DNA of 64,000 bases from Umezawaea tangerina (GTDB lineage: Bacteria > Actinomycetota > Actinomycetes > Mycobacteriales > Pseudonocardiaceae): contig NZ_PVTF01000002.1 of assembly GCF_003002815.1 (NCBI RefSeq), positions 682,001 to 746,000 of the forward strand. The letters run 5' to 3'. Shown here one piece after another: positions 1 through 8,103 of the stretch. Under the pieces are notes generated by a model. It had not been told where the DNA came from, searched no databases, and saw only the letters and a program-made list of their open reading frames with translations. Numbering within the stretch: position 1 is the first letter of the stretch; every line of letters starts with the position of its first letter. Position numbers and translations under genes: made by a program.

Positions 1-31
1 CCGGTCGCGGGACCGGCCCCGCCCCGCTCGC

Positions 32-1897
32 TCAGGTGGTGGTGGCGGCGAACTGGGCGGAGTAGAGGCGGTGGTAGGCACCGCCTGCCTCCAGCAGCTC
101 CTCGTGCGTGCCCTGTTCCACGATCCGGCCCGACTCCATCACCAGGATGAGGTCGGCGTCGCGGATCGTGGACAGCCGGTGCGCGATGACGAAGCTGGTG
201 CGCGAGGACCGCAGGGCGGCCATCGCGTGCTGCACCAACGACTCCGTGCGGGTGTCCACGGAGCTGGTGGCCTCGTCGAGGATGAGCAGCGACGGGCTGG
301 CCAGGAACGCGCGGGCGATCGTCAGCAGCTGCTTCTCCCCCGCGCTGACGTTGGTGCCCTCCTCGTCGATGACCGTGTCGTAGCCGTCGGGCAGGGTGCG
401 GACGAAGCGGTCCACGAAGGTGGCCTTGGCGGCGTCGAGGATCTGCTCCTCCGTCGCCTCCGGCCTGCCGTAGGCGATGTTGTCGCGGATGGTGCCGCCG
501 AAGAGCCAGGTGTCCTGGAGGACCATGCCGATCTGGGACCGCAGGTCCTCCCGGCGGAGCCTGGTGATGTCCACGCCGTCGAGGGTGATGCGGCCCGCGT
601 CGAGCTCGTAGAAGCGCATGACGAGGTTGACGAGGGTGGTCTTGCCCGCGCCGGTGGGCCCGACGATGGCGACGGTCTGGCCGGGTTCGGCGACCAGCGA
701 CAGGTGTTCGATGAGCGGCTGCTCGGGGCGGTAGGAGAAGCTGACGTCCTCGAACTCGACGCGGCCGCGGCGTTGCGCGGGCAACGAGGCGTCGGCGGGG
801 TCCGGGGACTGCTCCTCGGCGTCGAGGAGCTCGAAGATGCGTTCGGCCGAGGCGACACCGGACTGCATCAGGTTCGCCATCGAGGCGACCTGGGTGAGCG
901 GCTGGGTGAACTGGCGCGAGTACTGCAGGAACGCCTGCACCTCGCCCAGGCTCATGGAGCCCGACGTGATCCGCAGGCCGCCGACGACCGCGACGACGAC
1001 GTAGCTGATGTTGGACAGGAACATCATCGCGGGCATGATCAGGCCGGAGATGAACTGGGCGCCCAGCGCCGCGCCGAACAGGGCGTCGTTGCGGCGGCGG
1101 AACTCCTCCTCGGACTCCTTCTGCCGTCCGAACACCTTCACGACCTGGTGGCCGGTGAAGGACTCCTCGATGTGCGCGTTGAGGACACCGGTCTGCTTCC
1201 ACTGCTCCATGAACAGCTTCTGCGACCGCTTGCCGATGCGGGCGGTGACGAACACCGACAGCGGGATCACCGCGAGCGCGATGAGCGCGAGCAGCGGGGA
1301 GATCGTCACCATCATGACCAGCACGCCGATCACGGTCAGCAGCGAGGTGAGCAGCTGGCTCAGGGTCTGCTGGACGGTGGTGGAGACGTTGTCGATGTCG
1401 TTGGTGGCCCTGGACAGCAGCTCACCGCGCGGCTGGCCGTCGAAGTAGCGCAGCGGCAGGCGGTGCAGCTTCGCCTCCACGTCCTCGCGCAGCTTGAACA
1501 CGACCCGCTGCACGACGCCGTTGAGGATGCGGCCCTGCGCCCAGCTGAACAGCGCGGACGTCAGGTACAGCCCCAACACCCACAGCAGGACGTCCGCGAG
1601 CGCGCCGAAGTCGATGCCCGCGCCGGGGACGCCGCGCGCCCGGCCGATGACGCCGTCGAAGATGATGTCGGTGGCGTGCCCGAGGATCTTCGGTCCGGCG
1701 ACGGCGAACGCGACGCTGGTGACGCCGAGCAGGACGACGACGGCGAACCAGAACCGCTCCGGGTGCATCCGGCCCGCCAGCCGCTTGGCCGACGGTCCGA
1801 AGGTCTTCGCCTTGCCGACGGGCATGCCCATGCCGGGCATGCCCCGGCCCATCGGGGACGGCTGCGGGCGTGGGCTGGTGGTCGTGGTGGCGCTCAT
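32..1897 (-). CDS. Heterodimeric ABC exporter, catalytically competent subunit
   Basis: A 621-residue fused permease-ATPase of the type IV (ABCB/MdlB-like) exporter family, predicted to export drugs or lipids across the inner membrane as a heterodimer with the upstream gene product. A Met/Gly-rich N-terminal tail is followed by about six membrane segments (roughly residues 45-330) and a C-terminal ATPase. The Walker A GPTGAGKTT, the Walker B with catalytic Glu (LLILDEATSSVD) and the H-loop (IAHRLST) are canonical. The signature is VSAGE instead of LSGGQ, which matches the usual partner pattern of a half-degenerate heterodimer. The ATG overlaps the stop of the upstream subunit by 4 bp (ATGA), so translation should be coupled. 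Family is certain; substrate unknown. Confidence 0.93.
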   Translation of the reverse strand: MSATTTTSPRPQPSPMGRGMPGMGMPVGKAKTFGPSAKRLAGRMHPERFWFAVVVLLGVTSVAFAVAGPKILGHATDIIFDGVIGRARGVPGAGIDFGALADVLLWVLGLYLTSALFSWAQGRILNGVVQRVVFKLREDVEAKLHRLPLRYFDGQPRGELLSRATNDIDNVSTTVQQTLSQLLTSLLTVIGVLVMMVTISPLLALIALAVIPLSVFVTARIGKRSQKLFMEQWKQTGVLNAHIEESFTGHQVVKVFGRQKESEEEFRRRNDALFGAALGAQFISGLIMPAMMFLSNISYVVVAVVGGLRITSGSMSLGEVQAFLQYSRQFTQPLTQVASMANLMQSGVASAERIFELLDAEEQSPDPADASLPAQRRGRVEFEDVSFSYRPEQPLIEHLSLVAEPGQTVAIVGPTGAGKTTLVNLVMRFYELDAGRITLDGVDITRLRREDLRSQIGMVLQDTWLFGGTIRDNIAYGRPEATEEQILDAAKATFVDRFVRTLPDGYDTVIDEEGTNVSAGEKQLLTIARAFLASPSLLILDEATSSVDTRTESLVQHAMAALRSSRTSFVIAHRLSTIRDADLILVMESGRIVEQGTHEELLEAGGAYHRLYSAQFAATTT

Positions 1898-3639
1898 GCC
1901 GCCTGCTCCGGGGTCAGCTGGGACTGCACGATCTCCTGGTAGGTCAGGCAGGACTCGAGCAGCTCGTGGTGGGTGCCCGCGCCGACGACCGAACCGGCGT
2001 CCAGCACGATGATCTGGTCGGCGTCGAGCACCGTGGTCACCCGCTGGGCGACCACGAGCACGGCGGACTTCCTGGTGTGCGGCCGCATCGCCGCGCGCAG
2101 CCGCGCGTCGGTGGCCAGGTCGAGCGCGGAGAACGAGTCGTCGAACAGGTAGATCTCCGGGCGGCGCACCAGCGCGCGGGCGATGCACAGCCGTTGCCGC
2201 TGGCCGCCGGAGACGTTCGTGCCGCCCTGCGAGATCGGCGCCTCCAGGCCGTCGGGCATGTCCTCGACGAAGTCGCGGGCCTGGGCGATCTCCAGCGCCC
2301 ACCACAGGTCCTCGTCGGTGGCGTCCGGGTTGCCGTAGCGCAGGTTGCTCGCGACGGTGCCGGTGAACAGGTACGGCCGCTGCGGCACCAGGCCGACCCT
2401 GCTCCACAGCGCCTCGGGGTCCAGCTCGCGCACGTCCACGCCGTCGACCAGGACGCTGCCGTCGGTCACGTCGATCAGCCGCGGGATCAGCGACGTCAGC
2501 GTCGTCTTGCCCGCTCCGGTGCTGCCGACGATCGCGGTGGTCGTACCCGCCTCCACCCGGAAGGAGATGTCGCGCAGCACGGGCTCGGCCGCGCCGGGGT
2601 AGCGGAACCCGGCGCCGCGGAACTCCAGCTCGGCGTGCTTGGTCAGCTCCCGCACCGGGGACGTCGGCGGGACCACCGACGAGTCGGTGTCCAGCACCTC
2701 CTTGATCCGCTCGGCGCACACCGAGGCGCGCGGGATCATCGTGGAGATGAACGTCGCCATCATCACCGACATCAGGATCTGCATCAGGTAGTTGAGGAAC
2801 GCGGTCATCGAGCCGATCCGGGTCTCCCCCGCGTCGACCTGGTGGGCCCCGAACCACAGCACCGCAACGCTGGAGGCGTTGAGGATCAGCACGACGGTCG
2901 GGAAGATCAGCGCCTGGAGCCTGCCGACGCGCAGCGCGGTGTCGGTGAGGTCGGTGTTGGCCTCGGCGAACCGGCGGGTCTCCGCGGGCTCGCGGACGAA
3001 CGCGCGCACCACCCGGATGCCGGTGAGCTGCTCGCGCAGCACGCGGTTCACGCGGTCGATGCGCACCTGCATCCTGCGGAACTGCGGGACCATCCGGGAC
3101 ACGATCGTCCCGATGGCCACGAGCAGCGCGGGCACGCAGACCAGCAGCAGCCAGGACAGGCTCGCGTCCTCGTTGAGCGCCAGCACGATGCCCGCCACGC
3201 ACGTGATCGGCGCGGTCACCAGCATCGTGCACGCGAGCACGACCAGCAGCTGCACCTGCTGCACGTCGTTGGTGGTGCGGGTGATCAGCGACGGCGGGCC
3301 GAACGAGGCGACCTCGCGGGCGGAGAACTCCCCGACCCGGTGGAAGATCGCCGACCGGACGTCGCGGCCGAACGCCATGGCGCTGCGCGAGGCGTAGTAC
3401 ACCGCGCCGCAGGAGCAGAGGATCTGCACCAGCGTGACGGTGAGCATCCACCCGCCGGTGGAGACGATGTAGCCGCTGTCGCCCTTGGCCACGCCGAAGT
3501 CGATGACGTCGGCGTTGAGGCTGGGCAGGTACAGCGACGCGACCGTGCCGATGAGCTGGAGCACGACCACTATCGAGAGTTCGCGCCGGTACGGGCGCAG
3601 GTAGGTCAGCAACAGGCGGTACAGCAACGAAGCCCCCAC
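1894..3639 (-). CDS. Heterodimeric ABC exporter, degenerate-site subunit
   Basis: A 581-residue permease-ATPase fusion with six predicted membrane segments and a C-terminal ABC domain. Walker A (GSTGAGKTT) and signature (VSGGQ) are intact. The catalytic Glu after Walker B is Asp (LFDDS, Asp500-Asp501) and the H-loop His is Gln (AQRVTT, Gln532). This is the hallmark of the non-hydrolysing subunit in heterodimeric exporters such as TM287/288. Together with VSAGE in the partner, one composite ATP site should be degenerate and the other active. The GTG start at 3639 faces a divergent TetR gene 77 bp away, which probably represses this two-gene operon. Confidence 0.93.
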   Translation of the reverse strand: MGASLLYRLLLTYLRPYRRELSIVVVLQLIGTVASLYLPSLNADVIDFGVAKGDSGYIVSTGGWMLTVTLVQILCSCGAVYYASRSAMAFGRDVRSAIFHRVGEFSAREVASFGPPSLITRTTNDVQQVQLLVVLACTMLVTAPITCVAGIVLALNEDASLSWLLLVCVPALLVAIGTIVSRMVPQFRRMQVRIDRVNRVLREQLTGIRVVRAFVREPAETRRFAEANTDLTDTALRVGRLQALIFPTVVLILNASSVAVLWFGAHQVDAGETRIGSMTAFLNYLMQILMSVMMATFISTMIPRASVCAERIKEVLDTDSSVVPPTSPVRELTKHAELEFRGAGFRYPGAAEPVLRDISFRVEAGTTTAIVGSTGAGKTTLTSLIPRLIDVTDGSVLVDGVDVRELDPEALWSRVGLVPQRPYLFTGTVASNLRYGNPDATDEDLWWALEIAQARDFVEDMPDGLEAPISQGGTNVSGGQRQRLCIARALVRRPEIYLFDDSFSALDLATDARLRAAMRPHTRKSAVLVVAQRVTTVLDADQIIVLDAGSVVGAGTHHELLESCLTYQEIVQSQLTPEQAA

Positions 3640-3652
3640 AGAAGAAACTCGC

Positions 3653-3695
3653 CGTATCTAACAGCCGGTACCGTAGACTACCCCCATAAGATACG
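3653..3695. promoter_or_regulatory. Candidate TetR operator between exporter operon and tetR gene
   Basis: Between the divergent starts (3639 and 3717) lies an inverted repeat CGTATCT (3653-3659) and AGATACG (3689-3695) separated by 29 bp. Inside the gap are the smaller dyads CGGTACCG (3666-3673) and GTAGACTAC. The stretch is clearly more AT-rich than its surroundings. A TetR-type repressor binding here would control both transcripts. The spacing is long for one TetR dimer, so two dimers or the inner dyad may be the real site. Confidence 0.45.
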
Positions 3696-3716
3696 CCAAG
3701 TGCTTTAAGGGGCAGG

Positions 3717-4310
3717 GTGCCGGAGACGAGGACGCGCCGCCGAGGGGTGGAGCTGGAGAAGGCCATCCTGGACGCCGCCTGGGCGGAGCTCAACGACGTG
3801 GGCTACGCCCGGCTCACCATCGAGTCGGTCGCCGCGCGCGCCGGGACGAGCAAACCCGTGATCTACCGGCGCTGGCCCAACCGCGCCGAGCTCGTGCTCG
3901 CGGCCTGGGGCAGCCGGGCCCCGGTGCGGCCGCCCTCCCCCGACACCGGGTCGCTCCGCGGTGACCTCGTCATCCTGTTCACCAAGATCGCCCGCCGCGT
4001 CGACGGCATGATGAACGAGATGATCGCGGGCGTCATGACGGAGACCTTCCGGCACCCCGAGGTCGCCGCGCTGATGCGCGACCGGCTGGTCAACGCCCCG
4101 TTCGGCAAGGTCGTGGGGACGGTCCTGCAACGGGCCGTCGAGCGCGGCGAGCACCCGCCCGTCGAGCTGACCCACCGGGCGGGCCGCCTGCCCATCGACC
4201 TGATCCGCAACGAGGCCCTGATCAACGGGGGCTCCATCACCGACGAGACCATCGCCGAGCTGGTCGACCAGGTCTACCTACCGCTGCTCCGCGGCCTCGC
4301 CCGCGACTGA
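3717..4310 (+). CDS. TetR-family repressor of the divergent ABC exporter
   Basis: A 197-residue TetR-family regulator. The N-terminal HTH (about residues 33-57) reads IESVAARAGTSKPVIYRRW, a canonical TetR recognition-helix pattern. The C-terminal ligand domain resembles the TetR_C type found next to exporters. The GTG start has an AAGGGG ribosome-binding site a few bases upstream. Divergent placement relative to the two exporter genes suggests local control of efflux. Ligand unknown. Confidence 0.9.
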   Translation: MPETRTRRRGVELEKAILDAAWAELNDVGYARLTIESVAARAGTSKPVIYRRWPNRAELVLAAWGSRAPVRPPSPDTGSLRGDLVILFTKIARRVDGMMNEMIAGVMTETFRHPEVAALMRDRLVNAPFGKVVGTVLQRAVERGEHPPVELTHRAGRLPIDLIRNEALINGGSITDETIAELVDQVYLPLLRGLARD

Positions 4311-4385
4311 GCCGGTGGTGCCCGCCGCCGGCGGGAGGTCGAACCCGCGGGCGTAACGGGCGGACCGCCGTGCGCACGGGCGTCG

Positions 4386-4980
4386 CTAGTCCTGGACCGC
4401 CGGGGCGAGCAGATGGCGGAGCGAGTCGGCCGGCAGGTCCGGCGGACCCGACGGTCCCAGCGGCAGTTCGGCGGCGATCCACGCGGTCAGCGTCGACTCG
4501 ACGTGGACCAGGGCCATCAGGGCGCGCTGCTGGGCGCGCGGCCCTGGTTCGCCGTCCCAGCGCCGGAGGTCGCCGGTGAGCAGGCGCGCGAACCGCTCGT
4601 GCTCCTCGACGTAGCGGATCCGCGCCTGCACGAAACCGGCGACCCGCACCACGCGGAGGATCGGGGCGATCTCCCGCCACAGCACCACGACGTCGTCGAG
4701 CCACGCCCGGACCACCGGGCGGGTCCACGCCGGGAGGGCGGCCGGCTCGGAGCAGGTGCGCTCCGGCACCTCGTACACGCGTTCCGACAGCGCCCGGACC
4801 ACGTCGCCCTCGCCGGGGAAGTGCGCGTACACGGTCACCCTGGCAGCCTTCGCGATGTCGTCCATCGTGGTGGTGATGACCGACTTCTCGGCGAACACCA
4901 TGACCGCCGCGTCGAGCAGACGGGGCGCGGATCAGCCTCTTCCGCTCGTCGCGCGGGCTTTCCCGGCGCTCGACCTCCAT
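4386..4980 (-). pseudogene. Decayed TetR-family regulator (frameshift plus HTH deletion)
   Basis: From 4901 to 4386 the frame encodes a TetR-like protein whose recognition region is recognisable (TTTMDDIAKAARVTVYAHF) but lacks about three residues normally present between the two HTH helices (expected IAKAAGVxRVTVYAHF). Upstream in the same frame a stop codon lies just before LLDAAVMVFAEKS. The expected N-terminal arm (ESPRDERKRLI) is found in another frame, starting at the ATG at 4980. So a frameshift separates arm from body and a 9-nt loss damages the HTH. An alternative is a short functional protein from the ATG at 4901, but it would lack helix 1. Confidence 0.6.
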
Positions 4981-5106
4981 CGCGCCAGCCCATCCACCGC
5001 CGGAACGGACGGCATCGGACTCCTCCGGCCGCCGGTGCGCGTCACCGCGCCGGGATCCGGACCGCACATGTCGTCCGTTGGGCTTACCAGGTGCAAGGCG
5101 ACCAGG

Positions 5107-5826
5107 TCATCGAAGCGCCGGGTCCTGGGCCAGCAGCCCGTCGATGATCACGCGGAGCTTCCACGCCGCGCGCGAACCGCCGTGACCACCGGTCAACAAC
5201 GGGGCCAGCACGGCGATCGTGGGGTACCGGTCGGCGGGCAGCGAGCGGTACACGACGTCCAAGCGCGCCGAGAACGCCTCCGACATGGCCTCCTCTGAGG
5301 CGCACCCGGTGGCGTCAGCGCGCGCCAGGTCCCGTTGGGCGCGCAGCCGCGCCGCCTTCTCCAGCGCCGACGACGCGATGTACTGGCCGAGCAGGTCCGC
5401 CGCCCAGGCGCAGGCCGCGTCGTCGATCCCGCCCACCCTCAGCAGGCGCAGCATCTCCTCGGTGACGCGCAGCGTCTGCGGCCCGACCGGCACGTCGGTC
5501 AGGCCGACGGACGCGATGTCGTCGTGGGAGCCGAGCGCGTCGACGATCCGGTCCACCAGCAGTTCGAGGCGGGCGCGCCAGTCCCCGTCGGACTCGCCGG
5601 GCAGCTCGACGGGGGCCACCGCGAGGTCGTGCGCGAGCGCCATCAGCTCGTCCCGGTCGCGGACGTAGACGTAGAGCGACGCCGGTCCGGTGTCGAGCGC
5701 CTGGGCGACCCTGCGCATGCTCACCACCCCGAAGCCCAGCTCGTCGACCAGGGCGAGGGTCGTCGCGACGATGGCGTCGCGGCTGAGCGGGGCTTTCGCC
5801 GGACTGGTGCGGGGGCTGCTGGGCAT
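5107..5826 (-). CDS. TetR-family repressor of the MFS-reductase operon
   Basis: A 239-residue TetR-family protein with the HTH at about residues 38-62 (VSMRRVAQALDTGPASLYVYV) and a TetR_C-like ligand domain. I place the start at the ATG at 5826. The frame stays open for 35 more codons upstream, but those would run through the palindromic operators and part of the divergent promoter. An AGGA lies 8 nt upstream of this ATG. A TAGGAT hexamer 7 nt upstream could instead serve as a -10 for a leaderless transcript. It faces the MFS gene across two tandem operators, the classical arrangement for autoregulated efflux control. Confidence 0.9.
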   Translation of the reverse strand: MPSSPRTSPAKAPLSRDAIVATTLALVDELGFGVVSMRRVAQALDTGPASLYVYVRDRDELMALAHDLAVAPVELPGESDGDWRARLELLVDRIVDALGSHDDIASVGLTDVPVGPQTLRVTEEMLRLLRVGGIDDAACAWAADLLGQYIASSALEKAARLRAQRDLARADATGCASEEAMSEAFSARLDVVYRSLPADRYPTIAVLAPLLTGGHGGSRAAWKLRVIIDGLLAQDPALR

Positions 5827-5844
5827 GCCGGGAATCCTACTTGA

Positions 5845-5873
5845 CGAACACCATTCGCCCGGTGCACTGTTCG
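5845..5873. promoter_or_regulatory. Distal operator half of a tandem TetR operator
   Basis: A 29-bp element beginning CGAACACCATTCG (5845-5857) and ending TGTTCG (5868-5873). It has the same length and outer half-sites (CGAACA/TGTTCG) as the perfect palindrome that follows 32 bp later, centre to centre, about three helical turns. A TTGACG that could serve as -35 for the MFS gene starts at 5841, so binding here would block RNA polymerase. Confidence 0.6.
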
Positions 5874-5876
5874 TGG

Positions 5877-5905
5877 CGAACACCGTTCGGCCCGAACGGT
5901 GTTCG
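5877..5905. promoter_or_regulatory. Perfect 13-bp palindromic operator upstream of the MFS gene
   Basis: CGAACACCGTTCG (5877-5889), a 3-bp spacer GCC, then CGAACGGTGTTCG (5893-5905). Both 13-bp arms match exactly. It lies 18 bp before the MFS start codon and 50 bp from the divergent TetR start. A perfect dyad of this size in a TetR-MFS intergenic region is very probably the repressor site. Confidence 0.8.
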
Positions 5906-5923
5906 GCGACCCTGGAGACACCG

Positions 5924-7318
5924 ATGACCACACCTCAGGCCGCTCCGGCGGCGGCACCGCCCGATCCCCGACGGTGGCGCGTCCTCGTCGTGGTGATGCT
6001 CGCCGACGTCCTCGACCTGCTCGACTCGACCGTGATGAACGTGGCCGCGCCCTCGGTCCGCGCGGGTCTGGGCGGCGGCCCGGCGGCGCTGCAGTGGCTC
6101 ACCGCCGGCTACGCGCTCGCCTTCGGCGTGCTGCTGGTCGTCGGCGGCCGCCTCGGCGACCGCTGGGGCAGGCGGCGGCTCTTCGTGGTCGGCGCCGTCG
6201 GCTTCACCCTCGCCTCGGCGGTGTGCGCCCTCGCCCCCACCCCCGCCGTGCTGATCTCGGCCAGGGTCGCGCAGGGCGCGCTCGGCGCGCTGATGATCCC
6301 GCAGGGCTTCGGCGTGCTGGCCTCGGTCTTCGACGAACGCGAGCGCGGCCGGGCGTTCGCGGTGTTCGGACCGGTGATGGGGCTCGCCGCGATCGGCGGG
6401 CCGATCCTCGCGGGCGGCCTCATCGCGCTCGACCTCGCGGGCCTGGACTGGCGGCTGGTCTTCCTCGTCAACGTCCCGCTCGGCGCGCTGACCGTCGCGG
6501 GCGCGCTGCGGTGGATGCCCGCCGACCCCGGCGACGCGACCGTCCGGATCGACCCGGTCGGCGCGGTCCTGGTCGCCGCGGGCTCAGCCCTCCTCGTGTA
6601 CCCCCTGATCCAGGGCCGGGAGGCGGGCTGGCCGTGGTGGGCCTTCGCGTCGCCGGCGGCCGGGGTCGCGGCGTTCCTCGCCCTCGGCGGGCGGCAGCGC
6701 ACCAGCCCCGCGCCGATCCTGGTGCCGAGCCTGCTGCGCAAGCGCGCGTTCGTCGGCGGGCTGGTCGTGGCCGTGGCCTTCTTCTCCGGTGTCGGCGGCC
6801 TGCTGCTCGTGCTGTCGCTGCACCTCCAGCTCGACCTCGGGTACTCCGCCCTCCAGGCCGCGCTGGCACTCGCGCCGGTCGCCGTGGGCATCGCCCTCAG
6901 CTCGGTAGTCGCGCCGGGGCTCGCGGCTCGGCTCGGCCGGTCGGTGCTGCACCTGGGCCTCGGCGTCGAGGCCCTCGGCACGCTCGGCCTGGCCTTGGTG
7001 GCGACCTCCGACCTCCCGGTGTGGACACTGCTGACACCGAGCCTGGTCGTGGGTCTCGGTCTCGGCCTGCTGTTCGGCACGCTGACGCAGACGATCTTCA
7101 CCGCCGCCGACCCCGCCGAGGTCGGCAGCGCGTCCGGCGCGCTCAACGCGGTCCAGCAGCTCGCCAGTGCGCTGGGCGTCGCCGTCCTGGGCACCGCGTT
7201 CTTCGCCACCGCCCCCTCCGGCCTCGCCGTCGGAGCCCTCGTCGTCACCGCGACGTGCCTGCTCAGCGCGGCGCTCGTCACCCTCCTCCCCCGCACCCCG
7301 TCAGGAGAACCGTCATGA
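5924..7318 (+). CDS. MFS drug/H+ antiporter, DHA2 (EmrB/QacA) family
   Basis: A 464-residue integral membrane exporter with about 14 predicted segments. Family motifs are visible: LDSTVMNVAAP in TM1, GGRLGDRWGRRR (motif A) in the first cytoplasmic loop, RVAQGALGALMIPQG (motif B) and GPVMGLAAIGGPILAGG (antiporter motif C). It should pump hydrophobic compounds out using the proton gradient. The ATG at 5924 is the first start after the tandem operators. Its stop overlaps the start of the reductase gene (ATGA), so the two are co-translated. Confidence 0.93.
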   Translation: MTTPQAAPAAAPPDPRRWRVLVVVMLADVLDLLDSTVMNVAAPSVRAGLGGGPAALQWLTAGYALAFGVLLVVGGRLGDRWGRRRLFVVGAVGFTLASAVCALAPTPAVLISARVAQGALGALMIPQGFGVLASVFDERERGRAFAVFGPVMGLAAIGGPILAGGLIALDLAGLDWRLVFLVNVPLGALTVAGALRWMPADPGDATVRIDPVGAVLVAAGSALLVYPLIQGREAGWPWWAFASPAAGVAAFLALGGRQRTSPAPILVPSLLRKRAFVGGLVVAVAFFSGVGGLLLVLSLHLQLDLGYSALQAALALAPVAVGIALSSVVAPGLAARLGRSVLHLGLGVEALGTLGLALVATSDLPVWTLLTPSLVVGLGLGLLFGTLTQTIFTAADPAEVGSASGALNAVQQLASALGVAVLGTAFFATAPSGLAVGALVVTATCLLSAALVTLLPRTPSGEPS

Positions 7319-7932
7319 GCGAGGTCGTCGTCTTCGGGGCCGCGGGCCGCACCGGACGGCTCGTCGTCGCGGAGGCACTGGCCGCGGGCCACCACGTCAC
7401 CGCCGCCGTGCGCACCCCGACGGAGTTCCCGGCACGAGTCCCGGTCGTGCGAGCGGACGTGCGCGACCCCGACAGCGTGCGCGCGGCCGTCGCGGGCCAC
7501 GACGTCGTGGTCTGCGCGATCGGCCCGTCCGGCCGCCGTCCGCTCGGCCTGTACTCCGAGGGTGCCCGCGCCCTGGTCGCGGCCATGGGGTCCGCCGGTG
7601 TCGGACGGGTCATCGCCATCACGTCCGGCGGTGTGCGCCGCGACGACCCGAACTTCGGGTTCTGGTACCGCACCGTCCTGCGGCCGCTCGCCGAGGACCT
7701 GTACGCCGACATGCGGCTGATGGAGTCGACCTTCCGGGACAGCGGGCTGGACTGGACGTTCGTCCGCCCCTCCCACCTCCAGGACAAACCGCCGACCGGC
7801 GACTACCGCGTCCAGGACGGCGTGACCCCGAAAGGCGGCTGGAAGGTGAGCCGCACCGATGTCGCCCGGTTCATCGCCGGGGAGGTCGATGCCCGCGAAT
7901 GGTCGCGCAAGGCGCCGACCATCGCGGAGTGA
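7315..7932 (+). CDS. NAD(P)H-binding atypical SDR (NmrA/YwnB-like)
   Basis: A 205-residue Rossmann protein with the N-terminal nucleotide motif GAAGRTGR (residues 8-15) and a TSGGVR segment as in NAD(P)-dependent epimerase-like proteins lacking the classical YxxxK. Start and stop overlap the MFS gene, with AGGAG upstream. The pairing with an exporter and TetR suggests oxidative or drug-detoxification use. It is clearly similar to the product of 25391-26017: both share an xxSGxxWTxVRPxxLxDKPxTGxYR stretch near the C-terminus. Exact reaction unknown. Confidence 0.82.
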   Translation: MSEVVVFGAAGRTGRLVVAEALAAGHHVTAAVRTPTEFPARVPVVRADVRDPDSVRAAVAGHDVVVCAIGPSGRRPLGLYSEGARALVAAMGSAGVGRVIAITSGGVRRDDPNFGFWYRTVLRPLAEDLYADMRLMESTFRDSGLDWTFVRPSHLQDKPPTGDYRVQDGVTPKGGWKVSRTDVARFIAGEVDAREWSRKAPTIAE

Positions 7933-8103
7933 CTCCGTGGAAAAAAATGTTTGGAACTGACCCCGACAATTCCGTAGAAATGCGGTTTCACCTGCGGGAT
8001 TCCCCCTCACGGGTACTCGGCAAGATCACCTGTTTGCCCCAATCTCGCCATCGGGCACCCGCTGGTCGGAACACCCTTCCGCCGACCCGCAAGGAGATTC
8101 CCC

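Noticed and set aside
32-3793. Single giant exporter protein spanning both ABC subunits
   Set aside because: The first third of that frame is out of phase with the real upstream subunit (1894-3639). The true second subunit starts at the ATG at 1897.
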